Source of the DNA: Undaria pinnatifida
Taxonomy: Eukaryota; Sar; Phaeophyceae; Laminariales; Alariaceae
DNA: 64,000 nt
Assembly: GCA_012845835.1 (NCBI GenBank)
Contig: JABAKD010000011.1
Location: forward strand, 12,219,865-12,283,864
Reading direction: 5' to 3'
Made by a program: the position numbers and the translations under genes. Below the pieces are notes generated by a model. That model was given only the letters and a program-made list of their open reading frames with translations, ran no database searches and had not been told where the DNA came from. Below, piece after piece: positions 1 through 13,068 of this stretch. Numbering within the stretch: position 1 is the stretch's first letter; each line of letters begins with the position of its first letter.

Positions 1-127
1 ACACGCGGACGATCTCGGTGGCTAACTAGACTGACTGACCTGACCTGGCCTTTTTTTTTCGGCCCCTCCTCCTGTGGGTCACCCACACTACCACCAACGA
101 CTTTGCGCCGCCCCGATTGTTTTTTAG

Positions 128-1480
128 TTTATCTACGACAACGGGGTGGGATCCCGCGTTGACCGGTTCAAGATCGACTTGTACAAGGCTGATATCGGGG
201 AAGGGGACTGCGGCGAGTGGATGACATCCATCTGCGACAAGCCTGACATCGGTTGCAAAGACTCCAGTGAGTGATTCTATACTTTTTTACTGCCTTTTTA
301 GGCCGTAGTACTATAAATATAAAGCAATACTATAGACTAGACGTCATGTTTACATTGTAGTACTTTAGACTAAAGCAATACTATAGACTAGACGTCATGT
401 TTATATTGGGTGTCTGGACGAACTTTTTGTCGCACACCAGCAGCCTAGACTACATAAATACAAAATATAAAAAATACTTTTCAAATACTGTACTTCTTTT
501 TTTTTTCGCCTTTTTCGTGTAGCACGTTCGTTACAAGAGTTGTTGTTATGAAGTTAACTGCCTTGTTTCGTTCGTACAGCAGGAAGGAAGGATGTGGTGC
601 TATTTTACATTTTATTTTTTTATTTTTTGCCCGGTGACAAAAAAAAACTGTCTTAGTTCCTACAGTAGGAAAGACGTGATACGGTTTTATCTATTTATTT
701 GCCACGTGACAAAATTGGCTGACGTTTTCTTGCTGTTAATAATGTGCTCACCCCTTCTGCTGTCGCCGTAGGGTGTTAGCGCTTCGAACAGGTTTCTGAC
801 CCAGGCAACTTACTAACTATATACTGCCCGCCTATATACTAGTAGATACTGCCCGCCATAACTATAGTAACAGTTTTGATCGTTGGCGGTAACGTCTCAC
901 GGTAAATCTAAGAACCCCCCCCCCCCCCTTCCTTCGTCCCTTCCCCCCTTCCCCCCACCCAACAAAAGCCGGCGATTACGACGTCGAAATCCCCCGCGGC
1001 ACTCCCCCCGGCGAGTACAAGATCAGGGTCGGGCGCTTTGAGGACGACTCTCTATTCGACTGCTCGGGTCGATTCTCGATCGTTCAGGACTCATCTGCGT
1101 TCGACGATGACGAGGCTGGTGTGAACCGCGGTGACTTCTACCGAGAGGGAGGCTACACCGACGACGACCAAGACGACTACCGCGAGGACGGCATGGGTTA
1201 TACTACCAACCAGTCGTTCTCGTACGGCTTCTACTTTGAGGATGACGACCTGGCTGGCGACTGGTGGAAGAACGGTGACGCCAGTGGCAGCAGTGTCGAC
1301 AGCCGCGACACTGGCGACGACACTGGTGACAACAGTGGCAACAAGAGCGGTGGCAACAAGCGCGACAGCGTCGACTACGATAGTGTAGACGACGATGGCG
1401 TTTCGGCATGGGATGAGGACGAGTCGCCCCCGCCCGATGGCTGGCTCTGGGGCGACGATGACTGGGCGAGCAGCGACGAT

Positions 1481-1511
<31 letters not shown>

Positions 1512-1558
1512 ATTCCTTCAGCTTCTCCCACGACTTCGACGCCTACTACACCTGGTAG
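128..1558 (+). CDS. Secreted/cell-surface protein with Kre9/Knh1-type Ser-Thr-rich domain, 3' part
   Basis: The gene is cut by the left window edge. Exons are 128-266 and 969-1558, joined in phase 1; 242 residues are visible before the TAG. The first exon reads KIDLYKADIGEGDCGEWM and the second opens with DYDVEIPRGTPPGEYKIRV, ending the domain in SGRFSIV. This is the pattern of the Ser-Thr-rich GPI-anchored membrane / Kre9-Knh1 beta-sandwich family: hydrophobic-x-LY strand, then a V-P-x-G-x-Y-x-I-x-V hairpin, then a G-x-F-x-I strand. After the domain come about 150 residues extremely rich in Asp, Ser, Gly and Asn, including SDD repeats near 1470-1512, ending YYTW. The acidic tail is low complexity, and I see no clear GPI-attachment hydrophobic tail. 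Such proteins usually act in the wall or extracellular matrix; cation binding by the tail is inference. The N-terminus and signal peptide lie outside the window. Confidence 0.7.
267..968 (+). other. Intron of the Kre9-type gene with local duplications
   Basis: Donor GTGAGT at 267 and acceptor AAAAG ending at 968. Inside, a 37-bp stretch at 321-357 recurs 51 bp downstream at 372-408 with one change. A looser copy of 540-610 follows at 650-715 (both contain TACAG-AGGAA and a GTGACAAAA end). Confidence 0.6.
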
Positions 1559-2917
1559 TGAGGGGAGGGAGTGGGGGTTGGGGGGGGGGGACGGGGGGGC
1601 GTGCTGCTGTGGCAGCTATAGTGCTGTCGCCAAGCGAGCATCGGCTTTTATTTGGTCGGCTATACTTGCGGCGGCAGAAGCGTTTTGTGGTCGATCGATG
1701 CCCTCTGCACGGCGTTTTTGTTTTCGCCCGTGTGCTTATTTGTAGGTAGTAGGGGGCACAGAAAGCGTAACTAAAAGTTGCCTGAAAGAGTTCGAAAAAA
1801 GTTGTTAACACAAAAAATCGTTACTCAGGATTGTTTGTTGCTTTGAGCGATGAGTGGATGGATACGGTTGTGCAAGGTGTGGTAGTGTGTAAGTGGTAGT
1901 GTGTTAAGCCAAGGTATGGTGGAGTGTTAGGTGCACATAGGTCGAGAGGTCGTGATGCACATAGATTGAGAGGCCTTGATGGTGCGTTGTGCTTCCCGAG
2001 CTGTCGTATCCGACAAATATGCTGTCTTATGTGCAGCCACGACACAATAATAATGTGTTTTTCCTGCGTGAGGTGTGATAATAAAATGTTATGCGTTGGT
2101 TTAATGGGAGGGGGCGGGGAGGGGAGCATGCGCAGCAGAAACGGCTTCTTGTTAGCTCTGACTGCTATCTTTGTTGAAATAGAGTGATTCCCGTCCAGCT
2201 ATTTGGGGGGGGGGGGGTATTGATCGACGTATTTTGCTCGACGTACGCGTGCGTGAGCGTGGTAGTCTAACCTCTATATACCACCGAGCATGCTGCATGC
2301 TGCATGCAACCAAATAAGAAGATGGGCGGTAGGCGGTGTGCCTCGTTTGTTTGGCCGAGTGCCGTCGCGATCTATATATGCGACAAACTGTGTCCGGAGT
2401 TTCGACGGAGATCTTACGGTATCACTTGAAGGTCGTACCCAAAAAAGCTTTTTCTAAGTTGCAGTCGCGCCCGTGCCCTCTTGGTCAGGTTGGAGGTGGC
2501 GGGCATCATGCCTATAAATAAATCGGCGAGAAACGTAACTGTCAAGTGTTGTTGTTGTTGATGTTGTGTCGTGTGGAGAGCATGGTATGGTATGGCCATA
2601 GAAAGCGGGGGGCGAACCACGGTCAACTCTGGCCTGGTCGATCGGCTGATTGGTCGAGGATGTTGTTACATGCTTTTTCTTTCCCGGTAGGTTGGTGGTG
2701 ATGAGCGATTTGCTTGCGGTGTGGTGTGGTGGGGTCACGCTGCTGCCCTTGAGGCGGCGCTGGCTTGGTTGTGCGGAGGCTCGAATCGAAGATGATCGTC
2801 TCGTACAGGAAAACATGAAAAATATAATAGTATAAAAAACGAATATTCCCCAAAACTAAATAGTAGTATCGAAGTATCGTTCGAGCGGAACGAAACGATC
2901 GCCCGATTTTCGGATGC

Positions 2918-3692
2918 GCTCTGCTTGCTTGTTTGTGCTTGTTCTCGGATCGTAAAATATTGTGGCTGCTGCCCGCTGCCGAGTGCTTGTTGTATGTCCA
3001 CTAACTAAGCCATCGACCAGCATCACCGCAAATGCACCACACGCGGGCTACTATCACATTCACAATCACGCGCACGCGTCATCAAGCGCCATCATCTCGT
3101 CATCAATCATCGCTGTACGAATTGTTACATCAGGACAATTATATTAGAACGATATATCGTTATAATAGGTGTAAAACATTGTGCTCTGCTTGCTTGTTTG
3201 TGCTTGTTCTCGGATCGTAAACTACTGTGGCTGCTGCCCGCTGCCGAGTGCTTGTTGTCCGCTAACTAAGCCATCGACCAGCATCACCGCAAATGCACCA
3301 CACGCGGGCTACTATCACATTCACAATCACGCGCACGCGTCATCAAGCGCCATCATCTCGTCATCAATCATCGCTGTACGAATTGTTACATCAGGACAAT
3401 TATATTAGAACGATATATCGTTATAATAGGTGTAAAACATTGTGCTCTGCTTGCTTGTTTGTGCTTGTTCTCGGATCGTAAACTACTGTGGCTGCTGCCC
3501 GCTGCCGAGTGCTTGCTGTCCACTAACTAAGCCATCGACCAGCATCACCGCAAATGCACCACACGCGGGCTACTATCGCATTCACAATCACGTGCACGCG
3601 TCATCAAGCGCCATCGTCTCATCATCAATCATCGCTGTACGAATTGTTACAATAGGACTATTATATTAGAACGATATATCGTTATAATAGGT
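2918..3692. repeat. 261-bp tandem repeat, three copies
   Basis: Three head-to-tail units starting near 2918, 3183 and 3444. The unit runs from GCTCTGCTTGCTTGTTTG to TTATAATAGGTGTAAAAC. Copies 1 and 2 are nearly identical except for a 4-base insertion in copy 1; copy 3 has about ten changes. Each unit carries the short inverted sequence AACGATATATCGTT. Not coding: the ORFs repeat with it but show no protein character. Confidence 0.9.
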
Positions 3693-3762
3693 GTGCCGTC
3701 CGACAATATCCAGCATTCTCTTCAACGTTGTCATTTATAAACTTTTTTTTTATAAGTATTTA

Positions 3763-3815
3763 ATCCTCCGGCGGATGGGGAAAAGTAACGAAAAGTAAAG
3801 CTTTATAAACGTTCC
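3763..3815 (-). repeat. Hairpin-plus-A-tail repeat, copy 1
   Basis: Read on the minus strand it has the core CCCCATCCGCCGGAGGAT followed by an A-rich stretch. The core folds on itself (ATCC-N-CCGG-N-GGAT). Three other copies lie at 16204-16230, 55985-56075 and 63530-63640. The hairpin followed by A tail suggests the 3' end of a retroposed element. Confidence 0.6.
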
Positions 3816-6499
3816 TATGACACACAATAAAGAATATCATCAAGGGAAACCAAATCACCACAATGTGCGATCATCAAATCAGTCATCAATCACCATCATC
3901 ATCAATCGATTTACTTTCTGTCCACCGTTAAAACAGTCGACGGGGATTTTTAATCTTAACCCAATATCGTCGAAAAAAATCACACATTTAGGACATTTTT
4001 TCGCATGATTTTCTCGTTGTGTACCTAGGCCATGGAACTTTTCATCCGGTATGTATAGTACTAGCAGTTTCGTTTTTCTCCTTCCTAATCAGCATTTGGG
4101 AGAGGTCTTGAGCTCTCAAATTGAGGAAACCTCAGAAAATACGTGGTGCAATTCTATCGTAGCACGCGTCTGATTTATTTCCCCCCGCGCCTCCTTGAAA
4201 GCCGGCGGTCCTCTCATGAATAGATGATTGCCCCATCATCAGCATTTTTCTTAATGCGTCCTTGCACCATCATCACGAGTATTTTTCTGTGGCATGCTTT
4301 CTTTCGAGGCGGCAGTTGTGGAATACCGGCATTAACAGTAAGATGGCGAAATCATTACCATTACTGTATTTTACGTCGACGAATTTGACCCGTTCGTGCT
4401 TTCAATTGGCCTTTCAATCGGCGGCTGTTGGTAGTACGCGACTCCGGTCTGAACAAAAAATGCAAATGAAAGGTGCTGCTGCTTGTGTAGTTGTAATTTC
4501 GCCCTCGTCTGCGCGCGCGGCAGTCTTTCGATCGCACCTTTACCCTTGTCAACTTCAAGGCTGCAGTAGTAGTAGTTGTCCAACTGTACTCCAATTCAAG
4601 CAAAGTGTTAACCCATTTCCAACTCTTCAAATTATCCTATTCTATTAATAGTCAAAGTCAAAGTCAAGGTCAAAGTCCAAGAGTTTACTCCCCATGTTGG
4701 GAGTGCGGCGCTAAAAGGGTCAAGGAGTCACAAGGTTCAAGGCGTCACAAGGTTCAAGGCGTCACAAAGTATGGTCGGGTTGCGGCACAAGGAAAAACCT
4801 CAACGTCCTTCCTTATGTTCATTATCATTATCCATTGCCGGTAGCTTGCAAAACGTAGTCCTCACAAACAACCAAAAACCGTGCTGCTGCCTGGAGATGA
4901 TGACACCATCACACCACAAAATTCACTTTTCGTCGAACATCGCCAGGACTGCTGTGGGTGCTACAGAAATTAAAAGGCTACCTGGTACCTTTTGAAGCAC
5001 GAACAGAACAAGCCTGCCATCCCCTTGGGAGCCCAACGCTAACGTGCGACACCACTAGTATTCCGTACTATATACGTATTATTACTTGTGGTTAGTATTA
5101 TCAATAGGTGAGACACACCCGCACTACGATAAGGGCTCTTTAAAGGGCCAACTTACCTCAACGTGCAACAGACTTTGTGGGGGGAAAAAAATATAATACA
5201 ACAGGTATCACCATATCACCACATATATCACATCTTCCACCACTTCACGACATGCCGATATCACCATGTCACGATATCATCATCACCGTGGCCTGGATAT
5301 TCTGTTGAAATAACGAATGATAGCAATAAAATAATATGGTAAAACTGAAATGGGCTTCCAACGAAATCGGGTGGTTCCTCAGCTGCCCAGTATATTACCG
5401 TCAGTTTTGGAACTGGTTTGGCCGAAAAGTGCTATTAATACCAAGTAACCCTATCGTGCCAGGCGTGACCATGGTGAGCCGTCCTTTCCCTGACAGCTCT
5501 CCACGAAGAAAGATCGAACAACGGGGAATACCAGGCATTGCCCGCACCAACAACACTCCAGCTATTAAGACCTACAGTGTACATTCAACGCCATCGACAA
5601 CCACAAGACAAAAAGCATGGACCTGCAGGCAGGAATTTCCCACCAATCAGAAAGCGCCGAAAAAAAAATGACCAATCAACATAAGCCATAAAAAAAAGGA
5701 CCAATCAGAAAACTGCGGGCGAAAATCCCTGTCTGTCGTCCCCCACTTAATGTTCCCAGTTACTGTATTCCAACAGGCGAGGATGAGTCTTACCAGAGGC
5801 AGGCATGATCGCGATACAGCAAAAATTCCAACGCTACTACACACAGCGCTCCTTGTTTCCATAAAGCGGCGTGTGCATGCCTCTTTCTTGGCGCTTGGAA
5901 ACCCCATCAGCCGCCCGCCCCAATGTACAACGTCACGTTACCATAGTACAATACGACAGCACACGCCGAAAATTCGTTTCAGCTCTGCAAATTTTATCCG
6001 ACAAACGTAAAACATGATATGTTGGAGGGCCCGCAAAATACAATACCTCCTGCAGGAACACTCGTGTTCAATTCTAATCTTGCACGTCGGCCCAGACTAC
6101 TCCGACACAACACCCAACCCTAGCCCTAACCCCAATCCGAACCGTGTAGGGGGATCGAGGTCGGCAGAGGCCGTCGCGCGGCTCCACAACGCATTTTAGT
6201 GGTGTCTTCGAAAAATACAACGGGCTGCCGAAAGGCGAGCCCCAATCGACCAGACCTCCTTTACCTACGACCGGCAGGAAGCTTTTTGCAGAATCACCCT
6301 GCATGCAGGCATCGTCAGGTTTAAATTGCACCATGCGCTTTCAGCCAGCAAGCTGCAGGAACTACTAGCTCTAATTCCGACTGGTAGTACTCGCAGTTTG
6401 TACGTGTAAGCTTGTGGTTGCAAAGGCGTTAGGCCAAGGCCTCAAGCAACATGATTGTGATTTTGGATGTGGATGTGATGGATGTGGATATGCGTCCTG

Positions 6500-9400
6500 T
6501 TAGCGGCGTCTGTCGGCGTGGGTCATGGGCAGTCCGATCTCGGAGTACCAGTTTGCCGCGTTCTCGAAGCCGTTGACCTTGTTGCTGTAGTCTGACATCG
6601 CCTGCTGAATCTCCTGTGACATGCAATGGTGCAATCAATAAATTAAGCAAACAGCCATCTAGACAATGAATCAACCAACGAAACAACCACCAATCACCCA
6701 ACCTAAAAACAAACAACAACACACCAATCAACAAGCAAATCAACCACCCAACCCACCAAACAATCAATCAAATCAATCAACCGACCAACCAACAAATCAA
6801 TCAACCGACCAACCAACAAATCAATCAACAAATCAATCGATCAATCAACCAATTCGTCGAACAGCCAATGAATCAATTGCGCATCTCCATCGACAGGTAG
6901 GGTTCTCGACCCAACAAGCAATCCGTTTTGACATGATCTGCAGTGTGTGCGAAATTTGCAAAGTCGGCACCAAAAAGGAAAACAAAACGCTACCAAATTC
7001 GCGTAAGTACTCTACAACCTACGGTATCAACACAGAATGACGAGGGAGAAAACACGAAAAAAACAAAGAATCAACCGGAAATATGTGCGAGCTTGCTGGG
7101 TGAAAAACTACCGAAAGACGATCATAATGCAAAAAGCATGCCTGGCCATTACCTGGCGAGTATTCATGACGAAAGGCCCGTGCTGAACGATCGGTTCGTT
7201 CGTCGGCTCTCCGGAGATGAGCACGAAGTCCGCTGGGGAGTCAAAAGTCTTCACGAGGACCCCTGACGACCCGTCCTGAGGGTGGAGTGGGGGGTGGTGG
7301 GTTGGGTTGCCTTGAGTTGGGTTGGGTTGGGGTGCGGAGCACGGATGTAGGGTGGGTGGGCGTGTGGGAGTGGGGGTAGGGGGTGGTCGATCCGAGAGGG
7401 GGTGGTTAACGGTTCCGCACATCGGGCAGACCAAATCCTCATTCCATGGTCATGATCTCGATAAGCTGGGCATATAAATACCCCTCCATAAGTATTTCCA
7501 CAACAACAACAACAACAAGGCGGCACATGCCTACCAGGCCGTTCCAAAGTCCCGAATTATCTTATTTTGGGCACTCTTAAACTGGGGAACCCATAGTACT
7601 GGCTAATACTAGCTAGTACTAGCAACTGGTCCGGAGGTGTCCAGCATACCTTGGTGAGGGTTATGGTGTTGTGGGCGTCGATCTGTTCCTTGTCGCCTTT
7701 GCCGGGGCCAACCGCGGCCTTGCCTTCAAGCATGTACAAAAAACTGTTCATCGCCTGACGCAGTGCATCGCATGACCATTGCATCGTATTAACGGCACCG
7801 AATTGTAAGAACGGCAGACCGGGACATCAGGAAAGCGGCATCGAGGAGAGCAAAGGTTAAAGGTGGGGGTTAGAGGGCGTCGTTGTGCAGTCTTCTGAGT
7901 GACTGAACGACCTCACTGCTGGCCAGACCGGGCCCTTGGGGGCGGCAAGTGCTTTAGAGATGGGCCGTTCGCAGAAAAGAGCAAACACTACCCGATTCGA
8001 TGGGGCATCATCGTAGCATAGACACGCGATAACATCATATTACAGCTCAAGTGTACTGTTCGTTTTTGTAATTGTCATACGGAGTAATTCATTCACAACA
8101 TTGTCCAACAATAATAAGAAGTTTCCGTGTTGGTTTCCTTCGGGCTTTCTTGCTATTTCCGCAGCCGCTTAGGAATTCGGGACATAATACCGCTGTACTC
8201 CATACCAGACAGAGCAATGACAAAGCCAACAACAAAGGCAGGCTTAGATGTATAGGAACGTAAGAAGGTACCAGGTATGGAGCCGTTTACCCTAAAGTTA
8301 GTGTAGAAGGTGTTTTTTTTTTCTCAAATAAGAAATTCAGCTGGCAGCATTCCTGCTTCTTTTTCAAGACGTAGCGTTCCTGTACTGCAATCAGCGTCAA
8401 AAAGCTTCCACATTTTTACCACCGCAAAAAGTGTCCCATACCATACTAATACCAGGTAGTTTTGTCACCACCAAAGAGAGTGCAGGCCGAAACCGGTTGT
8501 TGGCGCATAACCCAAACCCAATGTAGTATTGACAAATCGCGCGTTAGGTGACAAAAGACATCAACGCAGATGCAGATGGGCAGCTCTAGTCTAGTGCTCT
8601 GTCCTTTAGTCTATTTAATAGTGATCCACAATGGCTCACCTCAGGGATAGGCTGCTTGACCTCGCTACCGGGCTCCATCTTAAAGTGGCTGCAGTTCCGG
8701 ATAGCAGGGAGGGAGGGAGGGAGGGAGGGGGGGAGGCGGAGAGGATGAGAAAGCGGGGTGTCAACATCCATGAGTTCGACGGCTCTCATAGGTTTCACAG
8801 TTCCCATTTCCTAGGGCGCAGGATCATGCTACTGTAATGTTGTGCAAAAAATATACCAGGTAGAAGGTTCCGCACTTGAAGAGCTCTATACTAATTACAA
8901 TAACAATAACGAGACGACGAACAATAATAATAACAATTAACATACCAATACTAATACCAGTACCAATACCAACACTGCTATCAATACCAATACCAATACT
9001 AGTAACAATACTAATACCAATACTATTACAGTAGTACGAGAACAGTATGTTCTCCACAGTATATTTTCTCCAAAACATCCTAAACATGAGCGCAGAGGAT
9101 ACGAGCCAGCGGCAACCGGGTTGGTTCTCACATGTATTGCGTGGGCGTTCTGGTGTTTACAGGGGAGCTGATGCCCAGAGCTTCACCGGCGATGACAATC
9201 GCCGTCACGCCGTCCTTCGTCGCTCGGGGAATCTCCTCCGCGTCCAGCTCCTAATATCACGGGGGGGGGGGGGGGGGGGGGGGAGATCCGGAGTGACCAT
9301 TCCGGACAAAAAAAAAAGTTCGGAGTGACCTATTCAAAACTTCGGACAACGAAACAAATCCGATTGAACCTTCCGAATAAAAGTATGGATTCGCACGAAA

Positions 9401-12400
9401 CATTCTGGACAAGAAAGGGATTCAGAAAGAACCTTGCGGGCGAAACAAGAACTCGGACGGAACTCCGAAAAAAAAAGGAAACAGAATCTGGCTTGAACTG
9501 TTCCGGACAAAAAAAATCGTAGCGAGTGTTCCGGGCTTGGCATAAGGACCAATAATTGGCGATGGCGGCGGTGGCGGCGAGGGCCGTACAGCAGCAGAAA
9601 AATCATGCTTATCGCAACGGCCTAACTAATAACTAGACATGGAAGCCAAGCCCAGCCACAACCCACAGCCACCCTCTCTCGATACAATGTGTCCACCACA
9701 ACAAGTGCTGCTGTATTGCAGCAGGTAGACTACACAATGTGTTTTACCTGATATGCCGGTGCGATCATCTTGTCGGCGCCCTTGAGGTTGACCCACAGCT
9801 GGAGACCGTGCCCACGATCTTTGCCCGTGGGCATCTCTGCGTGCACTGTGCCTTTGCCCTACAAAGGAAAAACCCAAGCGAGAGAACGTGGCATGAGGTT
9901 AAACGGTACAGCAGTCGGGTGCATAAAACTGCACAAACAATGCGCGAAACAAAAAACAACAGCTGTCCGAACAAGACTAACGACAAGCGAGAGTTACGGA
10001 CCCTCTCGACCAGCAAGCACAGCCAAAAAAACGAAAACAGATAAGATGGATTCGAATCGATTCGAATCCTAGAGAATCAAATCATACAATTAATAGTGCC
10101 GAATCGCATCGACTGGCATGTGACTGGACATACTCGGATGCAATCGTATACTACTGCAACCGAATGAAACCGTGTATCCATGGCACATGATGTACTTGGC
10201 AACGCATGCGGGGAGGGACAACACCAAAACCTTTAAACTTACCGCTGTCATCCACTGGAGACTGCCAGGCCCGATCTTGCCCCTGCACGAAAACGCAACA
10301 GGCAGAGCAACACAGCAGCAACACAGCCGCAACGTAGCAGTGGAAAAGCGTTACAACCCACAGCGACGGCACGGGAGGTGTGGGGGTGTGGGGGGCTCGT
10401 TCGAAGAGGTGCAAGTGGGGTGGATGAAGCGATCGCATGGCGTTAGTCTCGTTAGTACCTCGGCATGGCCTGCTCACTGCTCAACCTTATCCACAGCAAA
10501 ACATATCCAAAACGGCAGCCCCCTCTCTCCCCACAATTAGGATGGTAGCGTCGTGTTAGTGTGTACGTTACGGTAATGAGCCCCCAAGACTCCAGTAAAC
10601 GTGACTCCATGCCCGCCACCGACAATACTACTGCTGTGTGCACGTGGCGCAGTAGTGACGATTGCCACGTGCAACGTACGAACGGAAAAAGACAGCGGCA
10701 ATTGTCAGCCCACCTGTGGCCGCAGAAGTCTTCGTGTTCCATGATGCCCTTGAGCATGTAGGTCACCGTCTCGAAGCCCCTGTCGAGTAAAGCGGCCGTC
10801 AGAGGGGACGAAGGTTAACCTTGCAGTGCCTCTGGTTGCATATATCGCAATTGAAGTTGTTAACAATACCGTTGACTAATATCGGTTAGTGCTGTCGCCG
10901 TTTGTTGCCTTTGAAGTCATTGCAGTTATTGCAGTCGACTTTACTCGCCACTCTTTCGTATTTACCTAATATTATTACGTGCGAAGCGAGCTTCTCAATT
11001 ACGACGGGTCATTTTAAGTCTCGCTTGCCCGAATCTCCATGTCCTGTCCAACCACCGGAATCTCCCCAAAATAAACATGCCTGGTAAATAAAAGCGAATC
11101 GTTGTGTGGCTATTAATAGTCAGTCTGCTGCTTGCATCGTGTTCGACGCTTCTGCTTCCACCAGCGCACACAGTTGCCGACAGTTGCGAAACATTGACCA
11201 CCGCGAGTTACTACCAATAGCGAGAGCTGCAGAAGTAGACTAGTAAGATATTACGGTACGATGTTGACCTCTCGCCTGTGAGGATGGTCAGGGAAGCCTG
11301 CAGTTGTGGCGACGTCGAACTCGTCCAGGAGAAGGAAGGGGTCGAAGTTCTTCAGCCTGGCGCCGCCGATGCTCCGACGCACCAAAGCCCCAACGCCTTC
11401 CCTTTGCTCTCGAGACAGGATCACCTGCAGTGGTTAGTTATACCGATCAGCCGATAGCATTCCAAACGCGGCATTGTGAAACAACAGTTGTAGAAAAGGT
11501 AAATGGTACTCTAGGTAAGAGGTCTCGTTACGGGGGGCGGGAAGGACGGGGTTACAGCGTGTAATACGGGTAAAGCGGCATTCTCCACTCGTACACCTTG
11601 TAGTCTAGTCTATACTTGCAGCTGTAACGACGTACCTGGTACCACAGGTACCTGGTACCAGGTAAGACATAGAGACGAACAAGCTTGAGCTGATGTTGAT
11701 GATTCGACGGCTGGTGATACTGCTGTAATGGAGAACATCGGTGAAGCGCTCGCTCTGGTGTCACAGACTACGTAACGCGTGGGCGGAGACTCAACTTCAG
11801 CGTGTCAAAGGTCGAACTGGTACAGCAGTTCAGTACATGCGGATTCGAGATATTCTTCAAAATATCGCTCTGGAATGTGGCCCCGTAGTTATATAGTCTA
11901 CACTATGGGCTACAGAGAGGGCATGGTATTTACCCGATCGCAGTGGTTCGAAGCACCTGGTATACAGCAGTTCACCGCATTCAGATCGCCACCGCAGCAG
12001 CAGCGGCAGCAGCAGATGGCAGCAGGTGATGCTGCTGATGTATCATACCGGTGCCAGATACTGCCGTCGTGTGCACTGCTGCGGCTGGTTGTCCCACAAC
12101 ACAACATGCCGAGATATTCAAAAACTGGCTCTGGTTCTGGTTCAAACGGATGCAACACCCCTGATAGATATCACGGTGGGCTGACAAGATACGGGATGAA
12201 GGATGCCAAGGGATAGTCTAGAATAGACATCCACAAAGGTCCCGCAATGAAATTCCCCGGCAAACCCTTCGGCATCGCTCAAGCACGCACGAGCTCATGT
12301 GTACGCTACCGCTACAATGCTTGCGTACGGTTGTACGGCGTACGGCCGCTATCCTTGCTCGTAAAAAAGAAACACGACGTTGACAACCATTTCTACTTTC

Positions 12401-12702
12401 ATATTTGTCACCTCGTCCACTGAGCGGCTCGAGAACTCTCCGGTAGACATGCTGCAGGACTGTCGAGACAAGGTTGTGGGGGTGTTCTCCGCAGCGGCGC
12501 AGCTCTCTGTTGGTCTTGCTGTTCCGGGTGGCGCGGTCGCTTGAACGGCGGTAGTAGTCCTTGAGCTGACTGCTGCTGCAAACTTCACGAACGATTTTGA
12601 CACGAAGGCAAAACGCTGTGCCGGATATCGTGGATATCGCGAGATAGTGTGAGAAGGGGTGGCTAAGAGAAGGACACCTAGTAGCTTGCTGTTCAGAGGC
12701 AT
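6500..12702 (-). CDS. PIR: Pirin family protein (cupin, iron-binding), 10 exons
   Basis: Exons on the minus strand: 12702-12412, 11424-11276, 10779-10714, 10282-10243, 9858-9748, 9250-9132, 8688-8640, 7754-7650, 7275-7153, 6613-6500. They total 1167 nt (388 residues), in frame at every junction. The start of the core is SREQREGVGALVRRSIGG. The N-terminal cupin ligands are present: HPH (residues 144 and 146) before RGFETVTYMLKG, and HAE in GTVHAEMPTG (H188, E190). Further pirin signatures are GPGSLQWMTA, GLQLWVNL, NTRTPTQY, FVLISGEPTNEPI and QHGPFVMNTRQ, ending GFENAANWYSEIG. Pirins are nuclear or cytosolic cupins with Fe(II); some have quercetin 2,3-dioxygenase activity or act as redox-sensing transcription cofactors. 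The N-terminal extension of about 90 residues is longer than in animal pirins. Intron 2 uses a GC donor (AG|GCGAGA). The start is shared across a 366-bp divergent promoter with PRL1. Confidence 0.93.
6666..6852. repeat. CAAC/AATC-rich simple repeat in pirin intron 9
   Basis: A run of AACC, AATC and AACA tetramers, including a near-exact doubled AATCAATCAACCGACCAACC. It lies just upstream of the last pirin exon. The open frame through it is low complexity and not counted as a gene. Confidence 0.7.
9258..9540. repeat. G tract and degenerate TTCCGGACAAAA repeats in pirin intron 5
   Basis: A G run of about 24 bases at 9259-9282 directly abuts pirin exon 6 on its acceptor side. It is followed by recurring CCGGA-CAAAAAA and TTCGGA units to about 9520, with no coding signal. 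Confidence 0.6.
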
Positions 12703-13068
12703 TCAGCGAGGGCTTGGTGGTGTGGTGGTGTGAGCTGTGAGGGGTGGTGTGAGGCAACAGCTAAGCAGCAGTTCTGGAGCCGTTGTCGACGGAAGGTTTG
12801 GGGGGGGAAAACACTTCCTTCTACTGCTTCTTTCGAAGCAATGAATTACGCCGCAAAAAAATGAAGAGTTCAACGTCTTATGGATGGCTTGCGGACTCGG
12901 ATGATATGCCATTTCAGCCCCGATAGAGCAGAGTGAGAGCCGCAGCTTTGCCTTGACACTGCGCGGAGGTAAGCGTCGGGGCTGGAGGTCTCTAGGCACG
13001 GAGCGCAGCAGCTGCGCAGTAAAAAATCGGCGTGAGAGGAGAAGGACGCGACGAGTGGAGCAAGCAAG
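12703..13068. promoter_or_regulatory. Divergent promoter region, pirin / PRL1
   Basis: Only 366 bp separate the pirin start (minus) from the PRL1 start (plus), so both 5' UTRs and both core promoters must fit here. No clear TATA box. The PRL1 start context is GCAAGCAAGATGGCG. NDUFA5 has almost the same context (GCAAGCAAGCATGGCG). Confidence 0.6.

Larger units (their letters stand above)
1559..6499. other. Intergenic region between convergent genes
   Basis: No exon with coding character was found on either strand. It holds the 261-bp tandem repeat (2918-3692), a hairpin-tail repeat (3763-3815), short direct repeats at 4650-4775 built from GTCAAAG and GGTTCAAGGCGTCACAA, an ATATCACCA-rich stretch at 5205-5285, one TACCTGGTA (4979-4987) and a short CCCTAA-like run at 6115-6140. 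Short ORFs here are random. Confidence 0.5.

Noticed and set aside
1091-1531. Minus-strand Val/Ala-rich open frame of 146 codons
   Set aside because: It is the reverse shadow of the Asp/Ser-rich exon; the plus strand has the domain and splice sites.
6105-6145. CCCTAA-rich telomeric remnant
   Set aside because: Only about three imperfect units; not enough to call.
9132-9160. Pirin exon 6 ending at the GTAAAC at 9160
   Set aside because: Reading on to 9132 gives the conserved NTRTPTQY and a better donor (GTGAGA) in the right phase.
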